A stretch of 64,000 nt of DNA from assembly GCA_947502405.1 (NCBI GenBank), contig CANMZT010000007.1, positions 1-64,000 on the forward strand. The letters are read 5' to 3'. The stretch comes from an uncultured Algibacter sp. (GTDB lineage: Bacteria; Bacteroidota; Bacteroidia; Flavobacteriales; Flavobacteriaceae). Shown here piece by piece: positions 51,743-61,626 of the stretch (position 1 is the stretch's first letter; every line of letters begins with the position of its first letter). The notes beneath the pieces were generated by a model. That model had not been told where the DNA came from, made no database searches, and saw only the letters and a program-made list of their open reading frames with translations. A program made the translations under genes and the position numbers.

Positions 51743-54700
51743 ATGCTTAAAAGGTATTATTTAAAAAGTTTATGCTTACTCGTACTATTACTTTTAAGCT
51801 ATAAAGGTTTCTCTCAACTTAGTAAAACACATTATATACCACCATTAACATATGCGAATTCTGGGAGTTCTTCACCTCAAGATCAATATATTTATTTGTC
51901 TACCCCAAGAACATCTGATGTTCCTTATACCATAAAACCAATAGGACAACCAGAAGCAAATTATATTACAGGTGTTGTAAATAATAATAATCCAGAAGAA
52001 ATATTTATAGGAAGTGGTGGCAATACACAACTTTTTATACCATCACCTTCCTCAAGTGTTATTTCTAGAAATAAAGGGTACATTATAGAATCTGAAGACG
52101 TAATTTATGTGTCTGTTAGAATGAATGCAGGTGGAGGTTTTCAAGCAGGAGCACTAGTAAGCAAGGGTATATCTGCTCCTGACACAACCTTTAGAATAGG
52201 AAGTTATAACAACGAAAACCCCCAAGACAACTATCTTAACTTTGTTTCTGTAATGGCAACTGAAGATAACACTCAAGTAAATTTTAGTGATCTCCCAAAT
52301 GGTATCATAATACAAAATTACAGCGGTCCTATACCTGTAAACGTTACATTAAATGAGGGTGAGAGTTACACTTTAGCTATAAATAGTGATGACACCTCAA
52401 TAAATAGAGATGGTCTAATTGGGTGTTTGGTGATTTCAGATAAACCCGTTGTTGTAAACTGTGGGTCTGCAAATGGTAGTTTTGGTAATGGTAATGCTAG
52501 AGATTATGGTATAGACCAAATTGTTGGATTAAGTAAAATTGGTACGGAGTATATTTTTGTGAGAGGTGATGGCAATAATGATTGGGAAAATACTTTATTA
52601 ATAGCACATACTGATAATACTTCAATTAGAATAAATGGTAATGCTACTGGTATATCAATAAATGCAGGAGAATATTATATTATAGAAGGTGATAATTTTT
52701 CCAATAACGGCAACATGTTTGTTGAAACCTCCCAACCTGTATTTGCATACCAAGGCGTAGGTGGATTAGGTAATAATGGCACACCTTCTGAAGCAAATCA
52801 AGGTATGTTTTTTGTACCTCCACTTAGCTGTGAGACAAGAGGAAACCTTGATAATATCGCCAATATTAATCAAATAGGTGGTCAACCTTATCAAGGAGGT
52901 ATTACAATTGTAACCACTAATACAGCTAACATTACTATAACCTCTTCTATTGATGGGAACATTAACCCTGGAACAGCAAATGCAGTAACAGGGAACCCAA
53001 ATTATATAACTTATAAAGTAAAAGGTATTCGAGGCAACATAAGTGTTGAAAGCGATGACGAACTTTACTGTGCTTACTTTAATTACAGTGGTGCAGCTAC
53101 CTCTGGTAGTTTTTATTCAGGGTTTCCATCTCCACCTGAAATAAATTTTGATGCTGAATTTATCACATTAGGCAACTGTATACCTAATGTAACATTAGAA
53201 GCTGCTAACCCACAAGTTTTTGATAGCTTTAGATGGCAATCTGATGAAGGGTTTGGATTTCAAGACATTCCAGGACAAACGCAATTTAATTTTAAACCAA
53301 CAACGCCATCAACGTACAGACTTATTGGTATAATTACATGTACTGGAGAAGAGTTAATATCTACTGAAATCCCAATAAGTATCTGCCCTGACGATATAGA
53401 TAACGACGGCATAATAGATAATATAGATATTGATAACGATAACGATGGTATATTAAATTGCGCCGAATCTAGAGGTGATGTTGTTTTAGATTTATCAGAC
53501 ACAAGACCACCAATACTTAGATTTCAAGATGGAGACACTAACAACACTATAGCCACAAACAACATAACAACTAACAGAATCACAACTGGAAATAGTTCAG
53601 TTAGACTTACGGGAACTGGTAATATAATTAGTGATATTGATCAAGATACTAATGCAGAAAATAATTATTCCATCTCCTTTACTGAAAACGTAAATATAAA
53701 ATTTGAAGAAGATACAAGCATAACACACACAAACGTTGATGGAGAATTTTTTATAGTTATAATAACACCATTAAATAAAAATATAACACTAGTAGACCCA
53801 GATAACAGGCTACTAGTAGATTCTAATTTTGATGGTATATTTGAAACAGGTGTTTCTATGATATCAGGATCCGAAATTCGCTTTCGAATTAACCCAAACC
53901 CTAATGGTACAACACCTTATAGATTCTTTGCTAATCAAGTTGATGGGCTTTCTTTTGTACACTTGGTAGAAAATTCTAATACCACTTCTTCTTTTACCGG
54001 AAATATCTCCTTAACTTGTTTTAAGCAGGACAACGACTTTGATGGTATTAAAGATGAATTTGATTTAGATAGTGATAATGATGGTATTCCAGATTTTATT
54101 GAAAACACAGGAATCTTAACACCTTTATCTGGAGTAGATGCTAACAATGATGGATTAGATGATATTTATAATAACAATATCATGCCTATTGATACCGATG
54201 GCGACACTGTTCCCGATTTTCACGATTTAGATAGTGATAATGATGGTATTACAGACTTAATAGAAACTGGAGAATTAGGCTTACTTTCTGATACAGATTT
54301 AAATGGTATTGTTGATGGTCCAAATTTTGGGAATAATGGTTGGGTAGATGCTGCTGAAACCACCCCCGATAGTAATATCATAGGTTACAACTTAAACGAT
54401 TTGGATATTGACGGTGTATTCAGTTACATTGATGAAGATAGTGATGGAGATTCCTGTACAGATGTTATAGAAGCTGGCTTTTCAGATGCCAATATGGATA
54501 CTTATTTAGGTGATGGTGCTGTTGTAGTAGACTTAGTTGCTGATGCTGCCTCAGGACAAGGTTTAGTTACCAACGCCAGCGATGGTTATACCATACCAAA
54601 TGCAAATTACTTAACTGCGGCTCCTATAACCATAACACAACAACCTGAAAATTTAATTGCTTGCGAAGCATCTACTGATAGTTTTACAATTGTTTCGCCA

Positions 54701-56929
54701 GAAGCAGAGTTTTTCCAATGGGAAGTTAGTACAAATGGAGGTACTACATGGACCACAATACTAGACGATGCAACATACTCTGGTTCGCAAACAAATGAAT
54801 TAGTTATCACTAATATTCAACTTGCATTTAACAATTATCAATATCGCGTTAAACTAGATCGTGATGGTAACAATTGTGGTATATTCTCTAATGCTGCACT
54901 ACTAGAAATTAATGCCTCACCCCTAGCAAATAACCCAAATATTTATCAACAATGTGATGATGATAGTAATGATGGACAATCCTTTTTCAACCTAACCTTA
55001 GATGAAATTAAAACAGAAATAAACCCGAATTTTGTAGCAGAAAATTTAATATTCACTTATTTTGAAACTGAGCCAGAAGCCAATAATAACACCAACCCTA
55101 TTTCTGCACCAGAAGCGTATCAAGATGCATTAGGCTTTACTCAAGAAATAGTGTGGGTAAGGGTTGAAGATACAAATGGTTGTCATAGTGTTGTACCTTT
55201 AACTTTAGAGGTAAATCCTAGTAGTACAGCATTAACAGTTTATAATCCGCAACCTATATTCCAATGTGATGATGGTACAAATACTCGTGATGGAATTTCT
55301 ACATTCGATTTAACAACGATAAGAAATGACATTGAAACCAATATTTTCAATACCGTTACGGTTACTGCTCATTTTTACGAAAGTATCATTGATGCAGAGT
55401 TAGAAACAAATGAAATAATAGATATCGCTAATCATGAAAATAGCAATTCTCCAAATATCCAAACCATCTGGGTTAGGGTAAAAAGTAATTTAGGAAACAA
55501 TTGTTTAGGAGTAAAAGAATTAACTGATATACTAAATGTTGAGGCTTTACCAATAGCAAACCCTATAACTTTTAATAGAGCATGTGATATTGATACAACT
55601 GATTCTGTTTTAAATTTTCCATTTGATACCGCGCAGTTAGAATCTGAAATCTTAAATGGGCAAAACCCAACGGATGTAACCATTACCTATTTTACAGAAA
55701 CAGGAAATCCACTTTTTTACGAAAACGGCAATCAAGTAGTAAGCCCTATCAACCCAAGTTTTTTAACTGAAAATCAAAATATAATAGTTAGAGTTACAAA
55801 TAATAATACGCAAGATCTTGATGGTCCTTGCTATGATGAGACCTTAATTAATTTTACTATTGATGAACAGCCTGTAATTGCAAATACTATACCCCAGCAA
55901 ATTGAATGTGATGGTAGCGCTGGTGATGTTGATGATGACGGTATTTTTCCATTCCCAACCACAACATTTACAACTAGTATTTTAGGTTCTCAAACAGGGA
56001 TGGAAATTGTTTACAATTATATAGATGAAAATGGTAATAATGTTTCTAGCAACACACTACCCAATCCTTTAAATTCAGGAAATCAAACCATAACAGTGGA
56101 GGTTTTTAATACCATAAATTCTTCATGTTCTGTAACAACCAACATAGATTTTATTGTAAATCCTTTACCAGAATTCACATTAGATGAAGAAGTATTAATA
56201 TGTGGTTTACCATTTGAACCTGTAGATATAATTCCTGTTTTGCAAAACTCTGGAGAAACATTTAATTACGAATGGTCTTATGAAGACGGATCAATAGTTG
56301 GAAATACACTCATACTAACAAGAGACAATATTACCCAACCAGGTAATTACACCCTAACATTAACCAACCCAATTACCTTATGCTCTAGAGCTTTAACAGT
56401 TGACGTTAAAGCCGCTGAACCTCCATTTATATCAATAGATAATATTGAGATTAAAGATTTTATGGAGAATAATTCGGTTACTATATTAAACCCATCTAGT
56501 CTAGGAAACAGTACGTATAAATTTTCTTTGGTTAATTCGAATGGAGATATTGTTTTCCCTTATCAAGAAAACACTGTTTTTAACAATGTATTACCAGGTT
56601 TTTATACTTTGCTCTTGCAAGATGTTGAAGAAGTTTGTAATGAGGTAGCTATACCAATTTCTGTAATTGGCTATATGAAATTCTTCACACCTAATAATGA
56701 CAGCTTTAATGATAACTGGAAAATATTAGGGATTAATGAAGATATTCAACCCAATAGTCGTGTTTTAATTTTTGATAGATACGGGAAACTATTGAAGCAA
56801 ATTGATAATTTACAAAATGGATGGGATGGTACATCAAGAGGGGAATTAATGCCTACAGATGACTATTGGTTCCAAGTTTCTTTAGAAGATGGAAGACAAT
56901 TTTCTGGTCATTTTACTCTAAAACGATAG
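51743..56929 (+). CDS. T9SS type B cargo protein 4 (IgGFc-binding-like N-terminus, TSP3 repeats)
   Basis: A 1728-residue exported protein. After the signal peptide (about 1-25) the first 450 residues match the IgGFc-binding N-terminal domain (THYIPPLTYANSGSSSPQDQ; CLVISDKPVVVNCGSANGSF; QPVFAYQGVGGLG). An Ig-like part follows. Then come thrombospondin type 3-like calcium repeats (DDIDNDGIIDNIDIDNDNDG, DLDSDNDGIPDFIENTG and others, about 552-920), a second Ig-like part and several Asp-rich cysteine modules (CDDDSNDGQ, CDDGTNTRDG, CDIDTTDS, CDGSAGDVDDDG). It ends with the type B sorting domain (MKFFTPNNDSFNDNWKILG to GHFTLKR). Calcium should stiffen it outside the cell. Confidence 0.88.
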   Translation: MLKRYYLKSLCLLVLLLLSYKGFSQLSKTHYIPPLTYANSGSSSPQDQYIYLSTPRTSDVPYTIKPIGQPEANYITGVVNNNNPEEIFIGSGGNTQLFIPSPSSSVISRNKGYIIESEDVIYVSVRMNAGGGFQAGALVSKGISAPDTTFRIGSYNNENPQDNYLNFVSVMATEDNTQVNFSDLPNGIIIQNYSGPIPVNVTLNEGESYTLAINSDDTSINRDGLIGCLVISDKPVVVNCGSANGSFGNGNARDYGIDQIVGLSKIGTEYIFVRGDGNNDWENTLLIAHTDNTSIRINGNATGISINAGEYYIIEGDNFSNNGNMFVETSQPVFAYQGVGGLGNNGTPSEANQGMFFVPPLSCETRGNLDNIANINQIGGQPYQGGITIVTTNTANITITSSIDGNINPGTANAVTGNPNYITYKVKGIRGNISVESDDELYCAYFNYSGAATSGSFYSGFPSPPEINFDAEFITLGNCIPNVTLEAANPQVFDSFRWQSDEGFGFQDIPGQTQFNFKPTTPSTYRLIGIITCTGEELISTEIPISICPDDIDNDGIIDNIDIDNDNDGILNCAESRGDVVLDLSDTRPPILRFQDGDTNNTIATNNITTNRITTGNSSVRLTGTGNIISDIDQDTNAENNYSISFTENVNIKFEEDTSITHTNVDGEFFIVIITPLNKNITLVDPDNRLLVDSNFDGIFETGVSMISGSEIRFRINPNPNGTTPYRFFANQVDGLSFVHLVENSNTTSSFTGNISLTCFKQDNDFDGIKDEFDLDSDNDGIPDFIENTGILTPLSGVDANNDGLDDIYNNNIMPIDTDGDTVPDFHDLDSDNDGITDLIETGELGLLSDTDLNGIVDGPNFGNNGWVDAAETTPDSNIIGYNLNDLDIDGVFSYIDEDSDGDSCTDVIEAGFSDANMDTYLGDGAVVVDLVADAASGQGLVTNASDGYTIPNANYLTAAPITITQQPENLIACEASTDSFTIVSPEAEFFQWEVSTNGGTTWTTILDDATYSGSQTNELVITNIQLAFNNYQYRVKLDRDGNNCGIFSNAALLEINASPLANNPNIYQQCDDDSNDGQSFFNLTLDEIKTEINPNFVAENLIFTYFETEPEANNNTNPISAPEAYQDALGFTQEIVWVRVEDTNGCHSVVPLTLEVNPSSTALTVYNPQPIFQCDDGTNTRDGISTFDLTTIRNDIETNIFNTVTVTAHFYESIIDAELETNEIIDIANHENSNSPNIQTIWVRVKSNLGNNCLGVKELTDILNVEALPIANPITFNRACDIDTTDSVLNFPFDTAQLESEILNGQNPTDVTITYFTETGNPLFYENGNQVVSPINPSFLTENQNIIVRVTNNNTQDLDGPCYDETLINFTIDEQPVIANTIPQQIECDGSAGDVDDDGIFPFPTTTFTTSILGSQTGMEIVYNYIDENGNNVSSNTLPNPLNSGNQTITVEVFNTINSSCSVTTNIDFIVNPLPEFTLDEEVLICGLPFEPVDIIPVLQNSGETFNYEWSYEDGSIVGNTLILTRDNITQPGNYTLTLTNPITLCSRALTVDVKAAEPPFISIDNIEIKDFMENNSVTILNPSSLGNSTYKFSLVNSNGDIVFPYQENTVFNNVLPGFYTLLLQDVEEVCNEVAIPISVIGYMKFFTPNNDSFNDNWKILGINEDIQPNSRVLIFDRYGKLLKQIDNLQNGWDGTSRGELMPTDDYWFQVSLEDGRQFSGHFTLKR
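53395..54450 (+). repeat. TSP3-like calcium-binding repeats
   Basis: Four Asp-dense units in cargo 4 of the form D-x-D-N-D-G-I-x-D, some as DLDSDNDGI. They lie around 53391-53460, 54025-54110, 54185-54280 and 54400-54480. They encode thrombospondin type 3-like loops that hold Ca2+ in related proteins. Confidence 0.75.
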
Positions 56930-57042
56930 CATCTATAATTTGCGTAATTTTGTAGAATGAAATGAACGTAATATAACCTTACTATTACTTAACATTTATT
57001 ATATGCAAATTACTTCTGATAAATAAAACCATAGAATTACAG

Positions 57043-59046
57043 ATGAATTTCAAAATTGATTCAGAATTCAATCCAACTGGAGACCAACCACAAGCTATAA
57101 AGCAATTATCAGAAGGTATCGTTTCTAATGAAAAGTACCAAACATTATTGGGCGTTACGGGTTCTGGTAAAACCTTTACAGTGGCAAACGTTATTGAAGA
57201 AGTGCAGCGCCCTACCCTAGTTTTAGCACATAACAAAACGCTTGCGGCCCAATTATACTCTGAGTTTAAGCAATTCTTCCCAGAAAATGCGGTTGAGTAT
57301 TTTGTTTCCTATTATGATTATTATCAACCTGAAGCATATATTCCAGTATCAGGAGTATACATTGAGAAAGATTTATCTATCAATGAAGAGATCGAAAAAA
57401 TGCGATTAAGTACAACATCGTCACTTCTTTCTGGAAGACGCGATGTGTTAGTGGTAGCGTCAGTGTCTTGTTTATATGGTATTGGAAACCCTATTGAATT
57501 CCAAAAAAACGTCATCACTTTAAAGAGAGACCAAGTTATTTCCAGAACTAAATTATTACATCAATTAGTACAAAGTTTATATTCTAGAACCGAAGCAGAT
57601 TTTAAACACGGTAATTTTAGAATAAAGGGTGATACTGTCGATATCTTTCCTAGTTATGCTGATGATGCCTTTAGAATTCATTTTTTTGGAGATGAAATTG
57701 AAGACATTGAATCTTTTAATATTCAAACCAATGAGGTTGTAGAAAAATACGATCGATTAAATATTTATCCTGCCAACATGTTTGTGACTTCACCTGAAGT
57801 TTTACAAGGTGCTATTAAAGAGATTCAAGACGATTTAGTAAAGCAACATGATTATTTTAAAGAGATTGGTAAACATCTAGAAGCAAAACGTTTAAAAGAG
57901 CGCACTGAATTTGATTTAGAAATGATCAGAGAGTTAGGCTATTGTTCTGGTATAGAAAACTACTCACGCTACTTAGATGGTAGATTACCAGGAACCCGAC
58001 CTTTCTGTTTATTAGATTACTTTCCTGATGATTATTTAATGGTTGTGGATGAAAGTCATGTGACTATTTCTCAAGTGCATGCTATGTACGGTGGTGATAG
58101 AAGCAGAAAAGAAAACTTAGTTGAATATGGTTTCAGATTGCCAGCTGCGATGGACAATAGGCCTTTAAAATTTGAAGAGTTTGAAGCATTGCAGAATCAA
58201 GTCATATATGTTAGTGCAACACCAGCTGATTATGAATTGCAAAAAACTGATGGGGTTTATGTAGAACAAGTTATAAGACCAACTGGATTGCTAGATCCAA
58301 TTATTGAAGTCCGCCCCAGTTTGAATCAAATTGACGATTTAATTGAAGAGATTCAATTACGTGTTGAAAAAGACGAACGTACTTTAGTAACAACGCTTAC
58401 AAAACGTATGGCTGAAGAACTCACTAAATATTTAGACAGAATTCAAATTCGTTGTCGTTATATCCATAGTGATGTAGACACTTTGGAACGGGTAGAAATC
58501 ATGCAAGATTTACGTAAAGGTTTATTTGATGTATTAGTTGGGGTTAACTTATTACGTGAAGGGTTAGATTTACCAGAAGTATCTTTAGTTGCTATTCTAG
58601 ATGCTGATAAAGAAGGCTTTTTACGTTCTACACGTTCTCTAACTCAAACTGTTGGTAGAGCCGCACGAAACCTTAATGGAAAGGCTATCATGTACGCCGA
58701 TAAGGTTACAAAAAGCATGCAAAAAACAATAGATGAAACTGAATACAGGCGCGAAAAACAAATTGCATACAATACTGAAAACAATATTAAACCAAAAGCA
58801 CTTAATAAAAGTTTAGATAATGCATTATCAAAAAACTCTGTAAGCACCTACAGTTATGAGTTAGAAGCTGCTAAAGCTGCCGAACCTGAAAGTGAGTATT
58901 TATCTAAACCTGAATTAGAAAAGAAAATACGAGAAAAGCGAAAACTAATGGAAGAAGCTGCTAAAGCTCTTGATTTTATTGTAGCTGCTAAACTGCGTGA
59001 TGATATAAAAAGTTATCAAAATAAACTAGAAAAGCTAAAAGTATAA
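57043..59046 (+). CDS. uvrB: Excinuclease ABC subunit B
   Basis: The damage-verifying helicase-like subunit of nucleotide excision repair. At 667 residues it has Walker A GVTGSGKTFTVAN (38-50), the beta-hairpin YFVSYYDYYQPEAYIP (about 87-102) that probes the strand, the DESHVT box (about 338-343), LLREGLDLPEV and GRAARN helicase motifs. A C-terminal UVR domain (about 628-663) pairs with UvrC. It does not appear to be in an operon. Confidence 0.97.
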   Translation: MNFKIDSEFNPTGDQPQAIKQLSEGIVSNEKYQTLLGVTGSGKTFTVANVIEEVQRPTLVLAHNKTLAAQLYSEFKQFFPENAVEYFVSYYDYYQPEAYIPVSGVYIEKDLSINEEIEKMRLSTTSSLLSGRRDVLVVASVSCLYGIGNPIEFQKNVITLKRDQVISRTKLLHQLVQSLYSRTEADFKHGNFRIKGDTVDIFPSYADDAFRIHFFGDEIEDIESFNIQTNEVVEKYDRLNIYPANMFVTSPEVLQGAIKEIQDDLVKQHDYFKEIGKHLEAKRLKERTEFDLEMIRELGYCSGIENYSRYLDGRLPGTRPFCLLDYFPDDYLMVVDESHVTISQVHAMYGGDRSRKENLVEYGFRLPAAMDNRPLKFEEFEALQNQVIYVSATPADYELQKTDGVYVEQVIRPTGLLDPIIEVRPSLNQIDDLIEEIQLRVEKDERTLVTTLTKRMAEELTKYLDRIQIRCRYIHSDVDTLERVEIMQDLRKGLFDVLVGVNLLREGLDLPEVSLVAILDADKEGFLRSTRSLTQTVGRAARNLNGKAIMYADKVTKSMQKTIDETEYRREKQIAYNTENNIKPKALNKSLDNALSKNSVSTYSYELEAAKAAEPESEYLSKPELEKKIREKRKLMEEAAKALDFIVAAKLRDDIKSYQNKLEKLKV

Positions 59047-59131
59047 ACTTCTAGCTTTTCGATAATTTACAAAAGGTAAATTATAATCAACACTAAATTT
59101 TAAGTATGAAATTTACTTATAGGGATTATTT

Positions 59132-59545
59132 TTAGTTGTACTGCGTTTTAAATATATCTATTAACACATCTGGTGGTACAATTTTATTTGGAAAACTTTC
59201 CATTAAATATAGTACTTTGGTTATGGATTCATGGCTTAATCCCATTCTCAATCCAAAATTATATAGCTTTATTACACCAGCCGAATTATTATCTTCATTA
59301 TGCTCTTGCTCAATATTCATTAATAATACTAATCTATGAAACTGAACAATACGCTCGCTGTGAGATTTTAAGTGCGTGTAAGAAACAGGGTTCTCAAGTA
59401 AATACTCAAAATCTTCACGAGATATATCTAATTGTTTTGCTACACCTAATAAGAAGTTAAACTCAATACGTTTAATATCCTTATCGTATTTAGCAAAAGC
59501 AATCATTTCAGATAATAGGCTTAATTTTTCTACTCTATTTATCAT
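59132..59545 (-). CDS. TerB-like protein
   Basis: A 137-residue all-helical, acidic soluble protein resembling the TerB/DjlA N-terminal fold (LLSEMIAFAKYDKDIKRIEF, FLLGVAKQLDISREDFEYLL). It has no signal peptide and no enzyme motif. Some databases give such neighbours of uvrB the name of an excinuclease subunit. Nothing in the sequence supports that. It is convergent with uvrB, so co-regulation is not implied. Confidence 0.65.
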   Translation of the reverse strand: MINRVEKLSLLSEMIAFAKYDKDIKRIEFNFLLGVAKQLDISREDFEYLLENPVSYTHLKSHSERIVQFHRLVLLMNIEQEHNEDNNSAGVIKLYNFGLRMGLSHESITKVLYLMESFPNKIVPPDVLIDIFKTQYN

Positions 59546-59924
59546 TTTTAGGGTTTTTCTAGGGATGAATTAACTTATTATAAATTTACATAGAAGAACC
59601 TTTTTATAATCGTGGATATAATGTAACTTATCGAAAAACAGTACGCTTTTAATCGTATTTTTTATCAAGTTCGTCAATAATTCTTTTTTATTGAACTAAA
59701 AAAAATGCTTTTAGTCTTGAATTAAATTAATCACAAACCCTGATTTTTAATGTGTAAAATATTGATTTTCAAATATTTAAATACTAAATCTTCGATGAAT
59801 TATCATACTATATATTGTATGCTTTTTAAGTATATTTACAACACAAGTAAAAACGTCAATTTGGTGATAGCTCTGAATCAAAATCGATGAAATGCACACA
59901 GCTAAATAAATTATTAAAGATAAC
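59546..59924. other. Intergenic region without a visible gene
   Basis: About 380 bp of very AT-rich sequence between the divergent TerB-like and DUF1456 genes. There are many short T-runs and stop codons in all frames. I find no tRNA, no strong promoter pair and no clear inverted repeat. Confidence 0.4.
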
Positions 59925-60188
59925 ATGACAAACAACGATATATTAAAAAAATTAAGAGTAGCACTGAAACTAAGAGATGATGACATTGTGAAAATTTTAG
60001 CGCTTGTTGATTTTAGAATTTCCAAAAGTGAACTTGGTGCATTCTTTAGAAGAGAAGATCATCCAAAATACATGGAATGTGGGGATCAAATACTACGTAA
60101 TTTTTTAAATGGTCTCGTTATTCATCTTAGAGGTCCCATGCCTAAAAAAGGAGAAAAAAATAACTCACAAAAAAAGAGCAACAAATAA
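59925..60188 (+). CDS. DUF1456 protein, single-repeat form
   Basis: An 87-residue protein of the DUF1456 (YehS) family. It has one copy of the repeat: NNDILKKLRVALKLRDDDIV, then RISKSELGAFFRREDHPKYM and QILRNFLNGLVIHLRG. YehS of E. coli carries two such units in about 156 residues, so this is half size. The Lys-rich end (KKGEKNNSQKKSNK) may be real, since the terminator overlaps the stop codon. Function unknown; nucleic-acid binding is conceivable. Confidence 0.82.
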   Translation: MTNNDILKKLRVALKLRDDDIVKILALVDFRISKSELGAFFRREDHPKYMECGDQILRNFLNGLVIHLRGPMPKKGEKNNSQKKSNK

Positions 60189-60203
60189 TTTTGTTGCTCT
60201 TTT
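60171..60203. terminator. Bidirectional terminator overlapping a stop codon
   Basis: AAAAGAGCAACAAA (60172-60185) and its complement (60189-60203) pair across TAA, the stop codon of the DUF1456 gene. It has T-runs on both strands and serves the convergent sucC as well. Confidence 0.85.
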
Positions 60204-60234
60204 AAGTTTATAATGATATTGTTTTATTTACTAT

Positions 60235-61425
60235 CTAAGATAATACTTGTTGTACTTTATCTGCTGCTTCTTGAAACTCAGTAGCACTCATAACATCTAA
60301 TCCAGAATTATCAATTAACTCTTTTGCAATATCTGCATTGGTACCTTGTAAACGTACTATAATTGGTACATTTATAGTCCCCATGTTTTTATAAGCATCT
60401 ATAACTCCTTGCGCCACACGATCACATCTTACAATACCTCCAAAAATATTAATTAGAATTGCTTTTACAGCTGGGTCCTTTAAGATAATCTTAAACGCAG
60501 CTTCAACACGTGCTGCATCAGCTGTACCACCAACATCTAAAAAGTTAGCTGGCTCTCCTCCTGCTTGTTTAATTAAATCCATAGTTGCCATAGCTAATCC
60601 TGCACCATTTACCATACAACCAACATTTCCATCAAGATCAACATAATTTAATCCTAACTCTCCTGCTTCAACTTCAATAGCACTTTCCTCACGTACATCA
60701 CGTAAATCTACGTAGCTTTTATGTCTGAATAATGCATTATCATCAATAGTTACTTTTGCATCAACAGCCATGATTTTATCATCACTTGTTTTTAAAACAG
60801 GATTAATTTCAAATAAAGATGAATCTGATTTAACATAAGCCGTATATAATGCAGTAACAAACTTTGTCATTTCCTTAAATGCACCCCCAGACAAACCAAG
60901 GTTAAATGCAACACGTCTAGCTTGAAAAGGCATTAATCCTACAGCTGGGTCAACTTCCTCAGTAAAAATTAAATGCGGTGTTTCTTCTGCTACAGTTTCA
61001 ATATCCATTCCGCCTTCTGTAGAATACATAATCATATTACGACCTGTACCTCTATTTAAAAGAACAGACATGTAAAATTCATTTGTTTCACTTTCACCAG
61101 GATAATAAACATCTTCAGCAACTAAAACTTGATGTACACGTTTACCTTCAGCTGAAGTTTGTGGTGTTACCAAATCCATACCTATAATTTGTCCAGCAAT
61201 CTCTTCTACTTCTTGTAAATTTTTAGCAAGCTTAACGCCACCACCTTTACCTCGACCTCCTGCATGAACCTGTGCTTTAATTACGTGCCAACTTGTTCCT
61301 GTCTCGCTTGTTAATTGCTTAGCAGCTGCTACTGCCTCATGAGCATTTTGGGCAACTATACCACGTTGGATACGTACTCCAAAACTGCTTAATATTTCTT
61401 TACCTTGATATTCGTGTAAATTCAT
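60235..61425 (-). CDS. sucC: Succinate--CoA ligase subunit beta
   Basis: The beta subunit of the citric-acid-cycle enzyme that interconverts succinyl-CoA and succinate with ADP or GDP. At 396 residues the ATP-grasp part begins MNLHEYQGKEILSSFGV and includes KAQVHAGGRGKGGGVKLAK. Next comes the nucleotide site EINPVL with the metal ligand, and the ligase loop GGTADAARVEAAF and INIFGGIVRCD near residue 320. The alpha subunit is not in the window, so the two are apart or encoded elsewhere. Confidence 0.96.
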   Translation of the reverse strand: MNLHEYQGKEILSSFGVRIQRGIVAQNAHEAVAAAKQLTSETGTSWHVIKAQVHAGGRGKGGGVKLAKNLQEVEEIAGQIIGMDLVTPQTSAEGKRVHQVLVAEDVYYPGESETNEFYMSVLLNRGTGRNMIMYSTEGGMDIETVAEETPHLIFTEEVDPAVGLMPFQARRVAFNLGLSGGAFKEMTKFVTALYTAYVKSDSSLFEINPVLKTSDDKIMAVDAKVTIDDNALFRHKSYVDLRDVREESAIEVEAGELGLNYVDLDGNVGCMVNGAGLAMATMDLIKQAGGEPANFLDVGGTADAARVEAAFKIILKDPAVKAILINIFGGIVRCDRVAQGVIDAYKNMGTINVPIIVRLQGTNADIAKELIDNSGLDVMSATEFQEAADKVQQVLS

Positions 61426-61579
61426 AATATAGCTTCTATTTTAAGATTCACAAATGTAAATAAACGCCTTTACTTACCCTAATATTTAATTGTGAAAACT
61501 TTTATAAATTATAAGTAAAAAACACTATTGTTAAATATTTAACAAAATGTTTAATTTGTAATATTTTTTATTTATTTAT

Positions 61580-61608
61580 TTGTTTTAATCAACAAACAAA
61601 TATCTTTG
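61580..61608 (+). promoter_or_regulatory. lysA promoter
   Basis: TTG at 61580-61582, an 18-bp spacer and TATCTTTG at 61601-61608. The ATG at 61627 is 18 bp past the -7 element, so the leader is very short. This also rules out a TTG at 61606 as start. Confidence 0.65.
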
Positions 61609-61626
61609 GCGAAAATTAGAATAATT

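Noticed and set aside
53260-54147. Antisense open frames inside cargo gene 4
   Set aside because: They are shadows of the Asp/Asn-rich repeats on the plus strand; the Ser-rich composition is the mirror of GAT/AAT codons.
59062-59084. Terminator after uvrB
   Set aside because: ATAATTTAC/GTAAATTAT is a perfect hairpin but AT-only apart from one pair and has no T-run; called too weak.
59132-59545. Excinuclease subunit, as such uvrB neighbours are sometimes labelled
   Set aside because: No UvrABC motif is present; the helical pattern fits TerB-like proteins and it is convergent with uvrB.
61606-61626. TTG start for lysA
   Set aside because: The TTG is part of the -7 promoter element TATCTTTG (61601-61608), so it cannot be in the mRNA.
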